NCBI RefSeq assembly: GCF_005144715.1
Contig: NZ_SWKR01000002.1
Coordinates: 434,001 to 498,000, forward strand
Length of the DNA: 64,000 nt
DNA from: Sphingomonas baiyangensis
GTDB taxonomy: Bacteria > Pseudomonadota > Alphaproteobacteria > Sphingomonadales > Sphingomonadaceae
Direction of reading: 5' to 3'
Every line of letters starts with the position of its first letter. Within the stretch, counting starts at the first letter, position 1. Below the pieces are notes generated by a model. It did no database searches. It was not told the DNA's origin and worked only from the letters and a program-made list of their open reading frames with translations. The translations under genes were made by a program, and so were the position numbers. Shown here in pieces: positions 16,260-25,916 of the stretch.

Positions 16260-18403
16260 CGCAACGCCTCGAGATAGCGGCGGCCACGCGCATTGCCCCC
16301 CGCGCGCCGCGATATCCCCGCGCGCGGCGGCGTTATTACGCGCCACAGGAGCGCGCGCAGGCGCTCGCGACAGGCAGTGCACGCCGGCTCGGCTCGTAGT
16401 GTGTCGATCGCTGCCGAAAGGGCGAGCGGATCGGCGATCCGCCCGGCATTCTGCCGCACCCAGCGATCGAGCGCGCCGAGTTGCAGCGGCGGCGTGCGAG
16501 CCGGTCCCGGCAGCGGTTGCAGCGCGCGCCATGCCTCGGCCGGTGTGGCGTCGGGGGTAGGGCGCGCCGGCACGGGCGCCTCGCGCGCGACGATGCCTTC
16601 GCGGTCGCCCGTCAGGCGGCGCGACAGGTCGATGGGCGGCGGTTCGGCGCCGGTGCGCGGGACGAAGATGCGCGTCGCCTGCTGCGCATCCTTGAGGAAG
16701 GCGAGCGCGCGATAGGCATGCGGCAGCGCCGCCTGCGGATCGCCCTGGCGCAGCGCGCGCTCCGAACTCCACATCGCATCGAGCGCCTGCGCGAGCGTCG
16801 ATCGCGTGCCCGGATCGAACAGCGTCGCCGCGTCGCCGCTGTCGTGCGCGTGGCCGAACTCGTTGAGCACGTCGACCGCCGAACCGAAGCCGCCCGAAGC
16901 ACCGCCGCCTTCGCTGCCATGATCGTGGCCGTCATCGGCGCTGTGCGCCTCGGGCGGCGGGGCGGGCGTGTTGTTGGTGGGCAGCGCGGGGGCGTCGTTG
17001 GTCGGCAGCGCAATGCCGCTGCCGCCGCCCTCTGCCTCCTCGCCGACGAACTGGCCATAGCGCAGGCGCAGCGATGCCTGATCGTTGCCGAGACCGTTCG
17101 AGCGATCGGCGAACTCCTGTGCGGGGATGCGCGCACGCCGGGCGATCAGCGCCTCGGCATCGATGATGATCTGGCGCTGGCTGCGGAAATAGGCGGGCAT
17201 GACGGGCGCGGCCATGCCGTCGAGCCCGTCGGCAAGCGCCAGATCGGGCGGCCAGCGCAGGATCGCGCTCGGCCCCTCGACACGCTGGGCGCCCGCCGCG
17301 CGATTGTCCGCAACGATGATCTGCACGATGAGGTCGCTGCCGGGCGCCATCCCCTCGCGCGCGATGTCGAGCGTCGGCGCGAAGCGGCGCCGCCGCGCGG
17401 GGCCGCTGCCGGCGATGGCGGCACTGCGTTGCTCGAAGCTGATATTCTCGCCATCGCCCTTCGTCACCGTCACACGCAGCGTGGCGTCCGCGATGCCATG
17501 ATCGTCGGTCGCCTCGAACACCGGCGTCCAGCGGCGCTGGCCGGGGTTGAGCATCGCCAGCTGCCGCTCGGGTGCCACCACGCGCACCACCGGCGGGGCA
17601 TCGGCGACGGTCTCGATGCGATGCAGGCGCTGGCGCGGCAGGCCGGGCGCCTCGATGCGGTAGAGCATCGCGCGATCGATCGGCATGCCGCCGGTCCACG
17701 CATCGCCCTGCCGCACGAGCGCGATCCGGTTGCCGCCAACGGGCGCGATGGCAGCGGCATCGCCGGGCGGACGGATCGCGACCGACCAGTCGATGCGCGA
17801 CCCCTCGGGCACGCGGGCATCGAGCGTGGACTGAGTGCGCGCCGGCAGGCCGGTATAGGCCGGCGGGGTGATGCGCAGCCGCACGCCGGCGAGCGTGGGC
17901 GGCATCGCCGGCGCGGCGGTGGCCGTCGCTCCGTCGCGCGGTGTGGGCGTCTCCGTAGCGTCGGGCCACAGCAGCAGCGCGACGATAGCCGCCGCGCCGA
18001 TGACCCAGGCGGCGACAATCGCGCGATGCGACCATGCGGGGCGGAAGTCGACGGCCTCGGCCGCGTCGATCCGCACCTCGATGCGCTGGCGCTGCAATGC
18101 AGCCAGCGGCGATGCCGCGGGTGCGCCGAACAGCAGCGCGCTGCTGTCCTCGAACGCGGGCACGCGCGCATCGAGCTGGCCGACCAGCCAGCCGCAATCG
18201 AAGCGGCGCGCGCGCAGATAGGCGAAGGCGGCGACGAGCAGCGCACAGGCGACGAAGATCAGAACGGCGAGCGTGGCGTTGCCGAAGCGCCATCCAATCG
18301 CGGCGAGGGCAAGCGCGCCGGGCGCACCGATCGCCAGCATGTCGATCGCCGCGCGGCGGGCGGCGGCGCGTTGCAGGCGCGCGAGAGGCGCGATCGCGGT
18401 CAT
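16256..18403 (-). CDS. DUF4175-like membrane protein
   Basis: The 715-residue product has N-terminal membrane helices (about residues 22-68 as a pair, then about 127-147), then a long periplasmic-type region. The segment RRRFAPTLDIAREGMAPGSD followed by a proline-rich ligand-like stretch and FRSQRQIIIDAEALIARRAR matches DUF4175-type proteins as I know them from alphaproteobacterial MoxR clusters. Start and stop both overlap neighbours by four bases, indicating one operon. The biochemical role is unknown. Confidence 0.65.
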   Translation of the reverse strand: MTAIAPLARLQRAAARRAAIDMLAIGAPGALALAAIGWRFGNATLAVLIFVACALLVAAFAYLRARRFDCGWLVGQLDARVPAFEDSSALLFGAPAASPLAALQRQRIEVRIDAAEAVDFRPAWSHRAIVAAWVIGAAAIVALLLWPDATETPTPRDGATATAAPAMPPTLAGVRLRITPPAYTGLPARTQSTLDARVPEGSRIDWSVAIRPPGDAAAIAPVGGNRIALVRQGDAWTGGMPIDRAMLYRIEAPGLPRQRLHRIETVADAPPVVRVVAPERQLAMLNPGQRRWTPVFEATDDHGIADATLRVTVTKGDGENISFEQRSAAIAGSGPARRRRFAPTLDIAREGMAPGSDLIVQIIVADNRAAGAQRVEGPSAILRWPPDLALADGLDGMAAPVMPAYFRSQRQIIIDAEALIARRARIPAQEFADRSNGLGNDQASLRLRYGQFVGEEAEGGGSGIALPTNDAPALPTNNTPAPPPEAHSADDGHDHGSEGGGASGGFGSAVDVLNEFGHAHDSGDAATLFDPGTRSTLAQALDAMWSSERALRQGDPQAALPHAYRALAFLKDAQQATRIFVPRTGAEPPPIDLSRRLTGDREGIVAREAPVPARPTPDATPAEAWRALQPLPGPARTPPLQLGALDRWVRQNAGRIADPLALSAAIDTLRAEPACTACRERLRALLWRVITPPRAGISRRAGGNARGRRYLEALR

Positions 18404-19536
18404 GGCGCGGCAGCGCGGCGGGCGCTGGTCGCGAGCCAGCGCTCGATTGCGAACAGCAGCGCGATGACGATCGCCAGCCAGGGTCGCAGGTCGAAGGGCG
18501 GCTGTGGCCAGGGGGCAAGTCCCGCAACGGGCGCATGTTCCGACGCCGCGACGCGTGCAGGCGGCGGGGGCGGCGCGATCACGCGAGCAAGCTGGTCGGG
18601 GAAATCGGGTTCGAGCAGCACGGGCATCGATGCCGGCTCGATCGCGCGCAGCAGCCGGACGATGCGCCCCCGGCCCAGTGGCGATTCGGTGGCGATCGGC
18701 CGGCTCTCATCGTCGCGCCAGACGACGCGTGCATCCTCGCGCATCGCGAGCGCGGCACGCGGATCGACGAGCGCGGTGCCGCCTGCCTCGATCCATCGCA
18801 CCACGCGCTCGGGCATCGGTCCCTCGGCGAGCCAGGCGAGAAGACGGGTATCGTCGGGGATCGGCGTGTCGGTGGAATCGGCAGCGAAGGCGGGACGCGC
18901 ATCGCCCGCCCAAGCGATCGCCGCCGCGCGCAGATAGCGAAGTGCCGCGCGGCCGCCGGCGTCGTGGCGCACGAGCAGCGCGAGCGGCGTAGGCGTTGCT
19001 GCCGGCGCGGGCCGCGCGCCCTCGGCCACACGCCAGATCGCGGCGCGCGACAGGCGCGGGCGCTCGGCATCGACGCCATCGAGCAGCGGCGGCACGATCA
19101 GTTCGAGTTCGGTTTCGCGCGGCAGTTCGGCGTCGAGCTGGCGGATCAGGCTGGTGATCGAAGCCGAAGATGCGGGGGGAGTGCTCTCAAGCAGCGGAAA
19201 GCCCTGGGCGAGCCATACGCCGCGCGCATCGGCGGCGATCGTCGGCGGTGTCAGGCCGGGCGCGACCGCGACCACGCGTGCCTCGCCAGCCACGCCCCAA
19301 AATACCGGCCGCGCCAACCAGAGCGCGACGGCAGCGAGCAGCAGCAACCGCAACGCCAGCAGCAGCCGTTCGTCGATGCGCAGGCGGCGGCGCGGTTGCG
19401 GGCGCGGATCGAGCCAGCGCAACGCCGCGAAATCGACCATTCGCGTCTCGGTGCGCCGCGCGATGTGGATCACGATCGGGATCGCAAGCGCGGCCAGTGC
19501 CGCGAGCGCGGCGGGGAACAGCAGGGCGGGGTTCAC
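18400..19536 (-). CDS. BatA-like protein (N-terminal aerotolerance-type domain)
   Basis: The start is GTG 19536, overlapping the DUF58 gene's stop. The N-terminus LLFPAALAALAALAIPIVIH followed by RRTETRMVDFAALRWL is the BatA N-terminal signature; a second helix lies at about residues 58-78 and a last one near the C-terminus. The central part is a VWA-like or amidotransferase-like region without an intact MIDAS motif that I can see. It belongs with MoxR and DUF58, a trio thought to act in complex maturation at the inner membrane. Confidence 0.68.
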   Translation of the reverse strand: MNPALLFPAALAALAALAIPIVIHIARRTETRMVDFAALRWLDPRPQPRRRLRIDERLLLALRLLLLAAVALWLARPVFWGVAGEARVVAVAPGLTPPTIAADARGVWLAQGFPLLESTPPASSASITSLIRQLDAELPRETELELIVPPLLDGVDAERPRLSRAAIWRVAEGARPAPAATPTPLALLVRHDAGGRAALRYLRAAAIAWAGDARPAFAADSTDTPIPDDTRLLAWLAEGPMPERVVRWIEAGGTALVDPRAALAMREDARVVWRDDESRPIATESPLGRGRIVRLLRAIEPASMPVLLEPDFPDQLARVIAPPPPPARVAASEHAPVAGLAPWPQPPFDLRPWLAIVIALLFAIERWLATSARRAAAP

Positions 19537-20417
19537 CGTGCGCGTGCTCCGCCGGCGATGCGGGCGATCGGCGCATCGGCGCGCCCGTCGATGAAATGCT
19601 CGGCATGCGCGATGCCGCGCGCGTCGAGCCGCGTGTCGAGCGCGGCGCGCGCGGCGGCGAAGCGCGCGAGAAACGCGTCGCGCTGGCCGCTGCCGCCGAG
19701 CAGGCTCGCCCCGCTTTCGGCGTCGCGGAAGCGATAGCCGCGATCGAAGGGGAAATCCCGTTCGTCACCCGTCAGGATGCGGATGAGGCGCAGGTCGCGC
19801 CCCGACGCGGCGAGGCGCTCGATCATCGCGATCAGCTCCTCGTCGAACCCGTCGCTGAGCACGATGGCGACATCGGCGGTGCCGATACGCTCGCCCAGAC
19901 TGTTGGCATGGCGTGCCCAGTCGGCCGCGCCCGCGGGTGTCGCACGCGCCAGCGCCAGCGCGATCCGGTCGCGGTGCCGCGCGCCGCTGCCCGGCGCGAG
20001 GATCAGCGGATCGGCAGCCGACTCGACGATTAGCCCGAACCGGTCGCCCTGCGCGAGCGCGATCTGCATCAGGCAGGCGGCGAGCTGCCGCGCGGCATCG
20101 AAGCGCGACCACTCGGGGCGGGCCAGATCGGCCTGCGCCATCGAGGCGCTGGCATCGATCACCATCCAGATGACGACGGGGCTTTCGCGCTCGGCATCGC
20201 GCACGAAGAACTTGTCCGAGCGCGCATAGAGCTTCCAGTCGATGAGGCGCGGCTCGTCGCCCTGCTCATAGGCGCGGTATTGCGCGAACTCCATGCCGCC
20301 GCCGCGGTTGCGACTGGCATGAACGCCGGCACCGCCGAGCATCGCGGGGCGGCGCGGCGCGATCGCGATGCCGCGCAACCGGCTGCGCAGATCGGGCGGC
20401 AGATCGAGCGGCGACAT
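19533..20417 (-). CDS. DUF58 domain protein
   Basis: ATG 20417 gives 294 residues. The DUF58 signature YEQGDEPRLIDWKLYARSDK (residues about 50-69) is intact, followed by a VWA-like MIDAS start, DASASM. It starts seven bases after the moxR stop. DUF58 proteins accompany MoxR AAA+ ATPases and probably present clients or metal-binding partners; the client here is unknown. Confidence 0.85.
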   Translation of the reverse strand: MSPLDLPPDLRSRLRGIAIAPRRPAMLGGAGVHASRNRGGGMEFAQYRAYEQGDEPRLIDWKLYARSDKFFVRDAERESPVVIWMVIDASASMAQADLARPEWSRFDAARQLAACLMQIALAQGDRFGLIVESAADPLILAPGSGARHRDRIALALARATPAGAADWARHANSLGERIGTADVAIVLSDGFDEELIAMIERLAASGRDLRLIRILTGDERDFPFDRGYRFRDAESGASLLGGSGQRDAFLARFAAARAALDTRLDARGIAHAEHFIDGRADAPIARIAGGARAR

Positions 20418-20424
20418 GCCGCCT

Positions 20425-21420
20425 TCAGGCCGGGGCGGGGAGGGCGGCGAGCAGTCCCGCGACGACATCGTCGGTCGTCCGGCGCTCGGCCTCGGCGGCG
20501 AACGACAGCAGGATGCGGTGGCGCAATACGGGTGCGGCGAGCGCCGCGACATCCTCGCGCGTGGCGGCAAGCCGGCCGTGCAGCATCGCGCGCGCCTTGG
20601 CGCCGAGCACCAGCGCCTGTCCCGCACGCGGACCGGCGCCCCAGCGGACATAGTCGTTGACGATTTGGGGCGCCTCGCCGCCCGGCCGCGTGGCGCGGAC
20701 CAGCGCATTGATCCAGTCCATCAGCGTATCGCTGACATGGATCTGCCGAACCCAGTCCTGCAACGCGACGATCGCGCCGGCGTCCATCACCTGCGGCACC
20801 GGCGTCGCGCTGCTGCCCGTCGTCTGGTCGAGGATCAGCCGTTCCTCGGCGGCAGTGGGATAGTCGACGCGGATGTTGAGAAGGAACCGGTCGAGCTGCG
20901 CTTCGGGCAGCGGATAGGTGCCTGCCTGCTCGATGGGGTTCTGCGTTGCCAGCACGAAGAAGGGCCGCTCGAGCCGGTGCGTGACGCCGGCATAGCTGAC
21001 GCTCGATTCCTGCATTGCCTCGAGCAGCGCCGCCTGCGTCTTGGGCGGCGTGCGGTTGAGCTCGTCGGCGAGCAGCAGGTTGGTGAAGATCGGGCCTTTC
21101 TGGAAGCGGAAATGGCGGTGGCCGGTGCCGTGATCCTCCTCGAGCAGCTCGGTGCCCAAGATGTCGCTGGGCATCAGATCGGGCGTGAACTGCACGCGCC
21201 GGAAATCGAGCGACAGCGCTTCGCCGAGCGTGCGCACCAACAGCGTCTTGCCCAGCCCCGGCACGCCTTCGATCAGGCAATGCCCGCGCGCCAGCAGGCC
21301 GATCAGCAGCTGCTCGACGACATCGGCCTGGCCTACGATCGCCTGGCCGATCGCGCTGCGCAGCTCGGCGATCCGCGCGAGGCGCGCGTCGATCTCGGTT
21401 TCGGTGGGCGTGTCGGTCAT
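20425..21420 (-). CDS. moxR: MoxR-family AAA+ ATPase
   Basis: The 331-residue protein has Walker A GVPGLGKT (about residue 55), Walker B LLADELNR with the conserved pre-sensor region PPKTQAALLEAM, and sensor 1 FFVLATQNPIEQAGTYPLPE. These features define the MoxR subfamily. It lies directly between DUF4159 and DUF58 genes. MoxR ATPases act as chaperone-like factors for metalloenzymes or envelope complexes; no specific substrate can be read here. Confidence 0.9.
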   Translation of the reverse strand: MTDTPTETEIDARLARIAELRSAIGQAIVGQADVVEQLLIGLLARGHCLIEGVPGLGKTLLVRTLGEALSLDFRRVQFTPDLMPSDILGTELLEEDHGTGHRHFRFQKGPIFTNLLLADELNRTPPKTQAALLEAMQESSVSYAGVTHRLERPFFVLATQNPIEQAGTYPLPEAQLDRFLLNIRVDYPTAAEERLILDQTTGSSATPVPQVMDAGAIVALQDWVRQIHVSDTLMDWINALVRATRPGGEAPQIVNDYVRWGAGPRAGQALVLGAKARAMLHGRLAATREDVAALAAPVLRHRILLSFAAEAERRTTDDVVAGLLAALPAPA

Positions 21421-21436
21421 GCAGGCTCCGGTCGGG

Positions 21437-22138
21437 TCAGGCGGTCAGGGCATAGACGATGATGTTGACCGCGAACTTGGTGTTGTCCTCGGCCAGGAAG
21501 CGCCGGTTGCGCCAGTCATAATCCCATTCGCAGCCATAATCCTTGTTGCTGTAAAGCACGCCCAGCCGCCCATCGATGGCGATGCCCTTCAGATAATCGT
21601 GCACCAGATCGTCGCCCCAGCCATTGAGCTCGAAACTGGTCGCGGGCGGGCCATCGAACTTGAAGAAGCTTGAATAGATGGGATGCGTGTTGGGCAGTTT
21701 CTTCAGCGCGTCGGCACCGAACAGCCGGCGCATCTGCCGCTCGAAGCTGGTGGCGAACAGACCGTCGATATCGTGGTTGCAATCGTCGACGAACACGAAG
21801 CCGCCATTGCGCACATAGCGCTCGAAATTGGCGGCTTCGGCGGTGTTGAACTCGACGAGCTTGTGTCCGGCTAGATAGCAGAATGGCGCACTCAGCATCG
21901 CCGGGTCGGCGAGCCGCACCACGCGCTCGCGCGGATCGATGCGCAGATTGGTGTAATCGACGAGCGAAGTCAGCACATTGGCGGGCATCCGCTGGTCGAC
22001 GTCCCAGTCGCCCGAATCGTAGCGCAGCCGGGTAAACCAGAAGTCGTAATCGGGCGCGGCGGCACCGGCGGCGCGCGGGAGCATTGCCCCCAGCGCACCG
22101 CCCAGCGCCAGACGGAGGAACTGCGCGCGGTTCAGCAT
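21437..22138 (-). CDS. DUF4159 domain protein with export signal
   Basis: The 233-residue protein begins MLNRAQFLRLALGGALGAML, a Sec- or Tat-like signal (only one Arg before FLRL), then the DUF4159 core YDFWFTRLRYDSGDWDVDQR, continuing through a flavodoxin-like or amidotransferase-like fold with FVDDCNHDIDG. It is the usual partner of MoxR/DUF58 in this cluster. The protein is probably periplasmic. Function unknown. Confidence 0.78.
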   Translation of the reverse strand: MLNRAQFLRLALGGALGAMLPRAAGAAAPDYDFWFTRLRYDSGDWDVDQRMPANVLTSLVDYTNLRIDPRERVVRLADPAMLSAPFCYLAGHKLVEFNTAEAANFERYVRNGGFVFVDDCNHDIDGLFATSFERQMRRLFGADALKKLPNTHPIYSSFFKFDGPPATSFELNGWGDDLVHDYLKGIAIDGRLGVLYSNKDYGCEWDYDWRNRRFLAEDNTKFAVNIIVYALTA

Positions 22139-22160
22139 CGATCGATCCGCGCGCTCTCCC

Positions 22161-23492
22161 TCACACCGCGTCCGACAGCGAGGTGAAGGTGAAGTCGCGC
22201 AGCCGCATCGGCGGGATCATCATCTGGAAGCGCCCTTCTGTGTTCACGCGCACCGGCCGGCCCAGCTCGTCGATATTGTTGAGCATGATGACGGGCGATT
22301 CGTTGAAGCGGAAGTTCTTCAGCGGATATTTGATCTGGCCGTTCTCGATATAGAAGGTGCCGTCGCGCGTCAGGCCGGTGAGCAGCACCGTCTGCGGATC
22401 GACCATGCGGATGTACCAGGTGCGCGTCACCAGCACGCCGCGCTGCGTCTCGCGCACCAGATCGGCGGTCGACTTGGTGCCGCCCGACATGATGAGGTTG
22501 CCCGGCTGTCCGGCGGCCTTCTTGCCCTGCTTCTGCGCCCAGAAACGCGAATAGAACAGGTCGGTGACGCGGCCCTTGTCGACGAGCGTCTGTCGCTCGC
22601 GCGGCACGCCGTCTTCATCCCACGGCATCACCGCCAGTTCGGGATGCGCGGGATCGCACACCAGCGTGACGCGCGGATCATAGACCTGCTCGCCCAGCTT
22701 GTTGCCGCCGCCCGCCTTGGACAGGAAGCTACGGCCCTCGTCGGCCTGCCGTGCATCGAAGAAACGCGCCATGAAGCCGATGAGGCCGGCAGCGGCGGCG
22801 GGTTCGAGGATGACGGTGTATTTGCCCGGCTCGAGCGCCTGCGCATCGACCGAGGCGCTGGCCTTGCGCATCGCGATGTTGACGTCGCGGCCTGCATCGA
22901 AGCCGCCGATGTCCTGAAGGTTGGTGCCCACCCAGCCCGATCCGCGGCCGTCATCGGTGCGCACGGTGCAGGTGTAATCCATCTGCGTTGCGCGCTGATA
23001 GCCGAAATTGCCGTTCGAGTTGGCGAACGCGACGAAGCTCTGCCCGTCCTCGAGGAAACCGGCCGCCACCAGCTTCTGCGCGCGGCAGGGCTCGATCGAG
23101 GCGCGCGCGATGCCCGCCCGCGTCTCGGGCGTGATCGCCGCCGTCGCCTGGCTGAAGGTGTTGGTGGGGCGATAGGTCTGCTTGCCCACCGCCGGCACGA
23201 ATTCGGGATTCTCGGGCGCCAGCTTCGCCAGCGCCTCGGCGCGCTGCACGACGCGCGCGAGCGCCGCGTCCGAGAATTCGTTGATCGTCGCCGATCCCAC
23301 GCGGCGGCCGAACGCCACGCGCACCGCCAGATCGACATTGTCGACGACGCCGCTGGTCGACACGTTGTTGAGCGCAAAGCGGATATTGCCTTCGGTCGAT
23401 CCGGTCAGGCTCGCGGTGCATTCGTCGGCGGTCGACAGTGCGACAACCTTTTCGAGGATCGTTCTCGCCTCGGCTTCGGTCATGATAGCCAT
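22161..23492 (-). CDS. pmbA: TldD/PmbA-family protease subunit (TldE-like)
   Basis: The 443-residue protein has the PmbA/TldD fold (NNVSTSGVVDNVDLAVRVAF near the N-terminus; GTKSTADLVRETQRGVLVTR and GLTRDGTFYIENGQIKYPLK near the C-terminus) but lacks the HExxxH zinc motif, as expected for the non-catalytic E subunit. It follows the tldD-like gene by 19 bases, so the two form a pair. ATG 23492 is used; ATG 23483 is an in-frame alternative. TldD/E pairs degrade peptides in peptide maturation and quality control. Confidence 0.85.
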   Translation of the reverse strand: MAIMTEAEARTILEKVVALSTADECTASLTGSTEGNIRFALNNVSTSGVVDNVDLAVRVAFGRRVGSATINEFSDAALARVVQRAEALAKLAPENPEFVPAVGKQTYRPTNTFSQATAAITPETRAGIARASIEPCRAQKLVAAGFLEDGQSFVAFANSNGNFGYQRATQMDYTCTVRTDDGRGSGWVGTNLQDIGGFDAGRDVNIAMRKASASVDAQALEPGKYTVILEPAAAAGLIGFMARFFDARQADEGRSFLSKAGGGNKLGEQVYDPRVTLVCDPAHPELAVMPWDEDGVPRERQTLVDKGRVTDLFYSRFWAQKQGKKAAGQPGNLIMSGGTKSTADLVRETQRGVLVTRTWYIRMVDPQTVLLTGLTRDGTFYIENGQIKYPLKNFRFNESPVIMLNNIDELGRPVRVNTEGRFQMMIPPMRLRDFTFTSLSDAV

Positions 23493-23511
23493 AATCTGTT
23501 CTCCCCTCGCG

Positions 23512-25146
23512 TCAGCCGAGCGAACGCGCGGTGTTGATGACGTTGATGCCGTCGAACCGCGTCGTCGCCGACCCGTGGCTCACGGCCGAAACCTGGCTGG
23601 GCTGGCCCTTGCCGTCGAAGAAGCTGCCGAACAGGCGATAGTCGCGCTGATCGCAGATCGCCGAGCATGCCGCCCAGAATTCGGGCGTGCGCATCTGATA
23701 GGCCACGTCCTCGATCGGCTGGGTGATCTTGCCGTTCTTGATCTCGTAGAACAGCGTGCCGCCGAACTGCGCGTTGTAGCGCTGCTGGTCGATCGAGAAC
23801 GAGCCGCGGCCGAGGATGTAGATGCCGTTGTCGACGCCTCCGATCATGTCGGCAAGGCTCAGGCCATTGGTGCCGGGTTGCAGCGAGACGTTGGGCATGC
23901 GCTGGAACTGCACCGTCGACCAGCTGTCGGCATAGGAGCAGCCGTCCGAGGCGGTCTTGCCGAGGATATGCGCCTGGTCGCGCGTCGCCTGATAGTCGAC
24001 CAGCTTGCCCTTTTCGATCAGCGGCCACTGCTTGGTCTTGATGCCCTCGTCGTCATAACCGACCGCGCCGAGGCTGCCCGGCTGCGTCTTGTCGGCGACG
24101 ATGTTGACGATGTCGCTCCCGTACTGGAACCGCGCCTGCCGCTTGTCGAGCGTGGCGAAGCTGGTGCCGGCATAGTTGGCCTCGTAGCCCAGCACGCGAT
24201 CGAGCTCGAGCGGATGGCCGACCGATTCGTGGATCGTCAGGCCCAGATGGTTGGGATCGAGCACCAAGTCGTAGCGGCCGGGCTTCACCGACGGCGCCTT
24301 GAGCTTTTCCTGCGCCTGCCGCGCGGCGGCCACGGCATCCTCGCGCATGTCGTACGACTTGTCGTAGCTGATGACGCCGTTGGGCGAGGTCACCTTGTCG
24401 GCTGCGTTGCCCGCCAGATATTCATAGCCCATGCCCATCGGCGCCGACAGGCCCTCGCGCGAGCGGAACTTGCCGCTCGCCTTGTCGATCGCGGTGACGG
24501 TGAACGGCGCCCAGATGCGGTGCACGTCCTGATCGACGTACGAGCCATCGGTGCTGGCGAAATATTTCTGCTCGTTGACGAGGAACAGCGACGAATTGAC
24601 GAAGCTGGCGCCGGCACCCATCGCCGCGGCATTGACGCCGAGCAGCAGGTCGGCCTTTTCCTTCAGCGGCACTGCCATCGCGTTGCGCTGGATGGGCGTG
24701 CGCCAGCTGACCTCGCCCACGCCCTGCGCGGGCGCGAGGCGCACCGGCGCGGTCTGGCTCTTGGCATTGGCCTTGGCGATGGCGACGGCGAGACGGGCAG
24801 CCTGCGCCACCGCATCGGTCGTCATCGTGTTAGTGGCAGCGAAGCCCCAGGCGCCGTCGGCGATGACGCGAACGCCGCAGCCGGTCGATTCGGTGTTGAC
24901 GACATTCTGCACCGTCGCTTCGCGCGTCAGCACGAACTGGCGCATGTAGCGGCCGACGCGCACGTCGCAGTAGCTGGCGCCCGCCTCGGTCGCAGCACCC
25001 AGCCCGGCATCAGCCAGACGACGCTTCACTGCCGCCTCGATCGGCTCGACCAGCTGCTCGGCGGCGATGGCGCGGCCCGTGAAGCCCGGCAGCAGCACGC
25101 CGCCGGCACCGATGCCGCACGCGGCAAGAAATTGTCGTCTGTCCAA
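23512..25146 (-). CDS. tldD: TldD-family zinc protease with Tat-like signal
   Basis: I choose TTG 25146, with GGAG about eight bases upstream, because it gives a clean twin-arginine signal DRRQFLAACGIGAGGVLL. The product is 544 residues. The catalytic HESVGHPLELDRV (HExxxH) is intact and the C-terminus has the TldD pattern GSFSIDQQRYNAQFGGTLFY. It pairs with the PmbA-like protein. Unlike E. coli TldD, the signal suggests an exported form; sphingomonads and other groups have such paralogues. Confidence 0.85.
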   Translation of the reverse strand: MDRRQFLAACGIGAGGVLLPGFTGRAIAAEQLVEPIEAAVKRRLADAGLGAATEAGASYCDVRVGRYMRQFVLTREATVQNVVNTESTGCGVRVIADGAWGFAATNTMTTDAVAQAARLAVAIAKANAKSQTAPVRLAPAQGVGEVSWRTPIQRNAMAVPLKEKADLLLGVNAAAMGAGASFVNSSLFLVNEQKYFASTDGSYVDQDVHRIWAPFTVTAIDKASGKFRSREGLSAPMGMGYEYLAGNAADKVTSPNGVISYDKSYDMREDAVAAARQAQEKLKAPSVKPGRYDLVLDPNHLGLTIHESVGHPLELDRVLGYEANYAGTSFATLDKRQARFQYGSDIVNIVADKTQPGSLGAVGYDDEGIKTKQWPLIEKGKLVDYQATRDQAHILGKTASDGCSYADSWSTVQFQRMPNVSLQPGTNGLSLADMIGGVDNGIYILGRGSFSIDQQRYNAQFGGTLFYEIKNGKITQPIEDVAYQMRTPEFWAACSAICDQRDYRLFGSFFDGKGQPSQVSAVSHGSATTRFDGINVINTARSLG

Positions 25147-25292
25147 GGCTATTCTCCACCCCTTCGATCGTCGACCACGGTGGTGTGCCACAGCCAGGAC
25201 GGCGCGGCGGTGATCGACCCGATGCGCGCATCATCGCGCGGCGTGGGTGCCGGGTCAAACCCTTGGATGAAAAACCGTTGCCGACTGTGACG

Positions 25293-25916
25293 TTACGGCA
25301 ACGCGGCGGCCGCGCGAAGCTTGCTGGCGGCGCGCGCATAGGTCTCGACGGTGTTCATGTTGGCGCCTCTTGGCGTCACCCAGCTGCCGCCGACGCACAG
25401 CACGCGGTCGAAGCCCAGCCATGCCGGCGCGCTGGCCTCGGTGATGCCGCCGGTGGGGCAAAAGCGCGCCTCGTGGAACGGCGCCGCCAATGCCTTCAGC
25501 GCAGGCAGCCCTCCCGAGGTTTCGGCGGGGAAGAATTTGAAGTGCCGCAACCCCAGATCATAGCCGCGCATGATGTCGCCTGCAGTCGCGATGCCCGGCA
25601 GGAAGGGTACGCCCGATTCGACGATGCGCTCGCCGAGACTGTGCGTGAGGCCGGGCGAGACGATGAACTCGGCGCCGGCATCCATCACCTGCGCGAACTG
25701 GTCGGTCGAGACGACGGTGCCCGCGCCCACGATTGCGCCGTCGACGCGCTTCATCTCGGCGATCGCCTCGAGCGCAGCCGGCGTGCGCAGCGTGACTTCG
25801 AGCACGCGAAGCCCGCCTGCCACCAGCGCCTTCGCCAGCGGATAGGCGGTTGCAACATCGTCGATCACCAGCACCGGGATGACCGGGCTGGTGCGCATGA
25901 TGTCCTCGATCGTCAT
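25293..25916 (-). CDS. eda: KDPG aldolase (2-dehydro-3-deoxyphosphogluconate aldolase)
   Basis: ATG 25916 overlaps the glk stop and gives 207 residues. The TIM-barrel shows VLEVTLRTPAAL (catalytic Glu), FIVSPGLT and LRHFKFFPAETSGG with the Schiff-base lysine, plus CPTGGI. It cleaves 2-keto-3-deoxy-6-phosphogluconate to pyruvate and glyceraldehyde 3-phosphate, the last Entner-Doudoroff step. It is the final gene of the zwf-pgl-edd-glk-eda operon. Confidence 0.93.
   Translation of the reverse strand: MTIEDIMRTSPVIPVLVIDDVATAYPLAKALVAGGLRVLEVTLRTPAALEAIAEMKRVDGAIVGAGTVVSTDQFAQVMDAGAEFIVSPGLTHSLGERIVESGVPFLPGIATAGDIMRGYDLGLRHFKFFPAETSGGLPALKALAAPFHEARFCPTGGITEASAPAWLGFDRVLCVGGSWVTPRGANMNTVETYARAASKLRAAAALP

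Noticed and set aside
16481-18937. 818-codon plus-strand ORF
   Set aside because: Antisense to DUF4175-like and BatA-like genes; composition typical of shadows in GC-rich DNA.
18034-19737. 567-codon plus-strand ORF
   Set aside because: Antisense to the BatA/DUF58 genes; no recognisable protein features.
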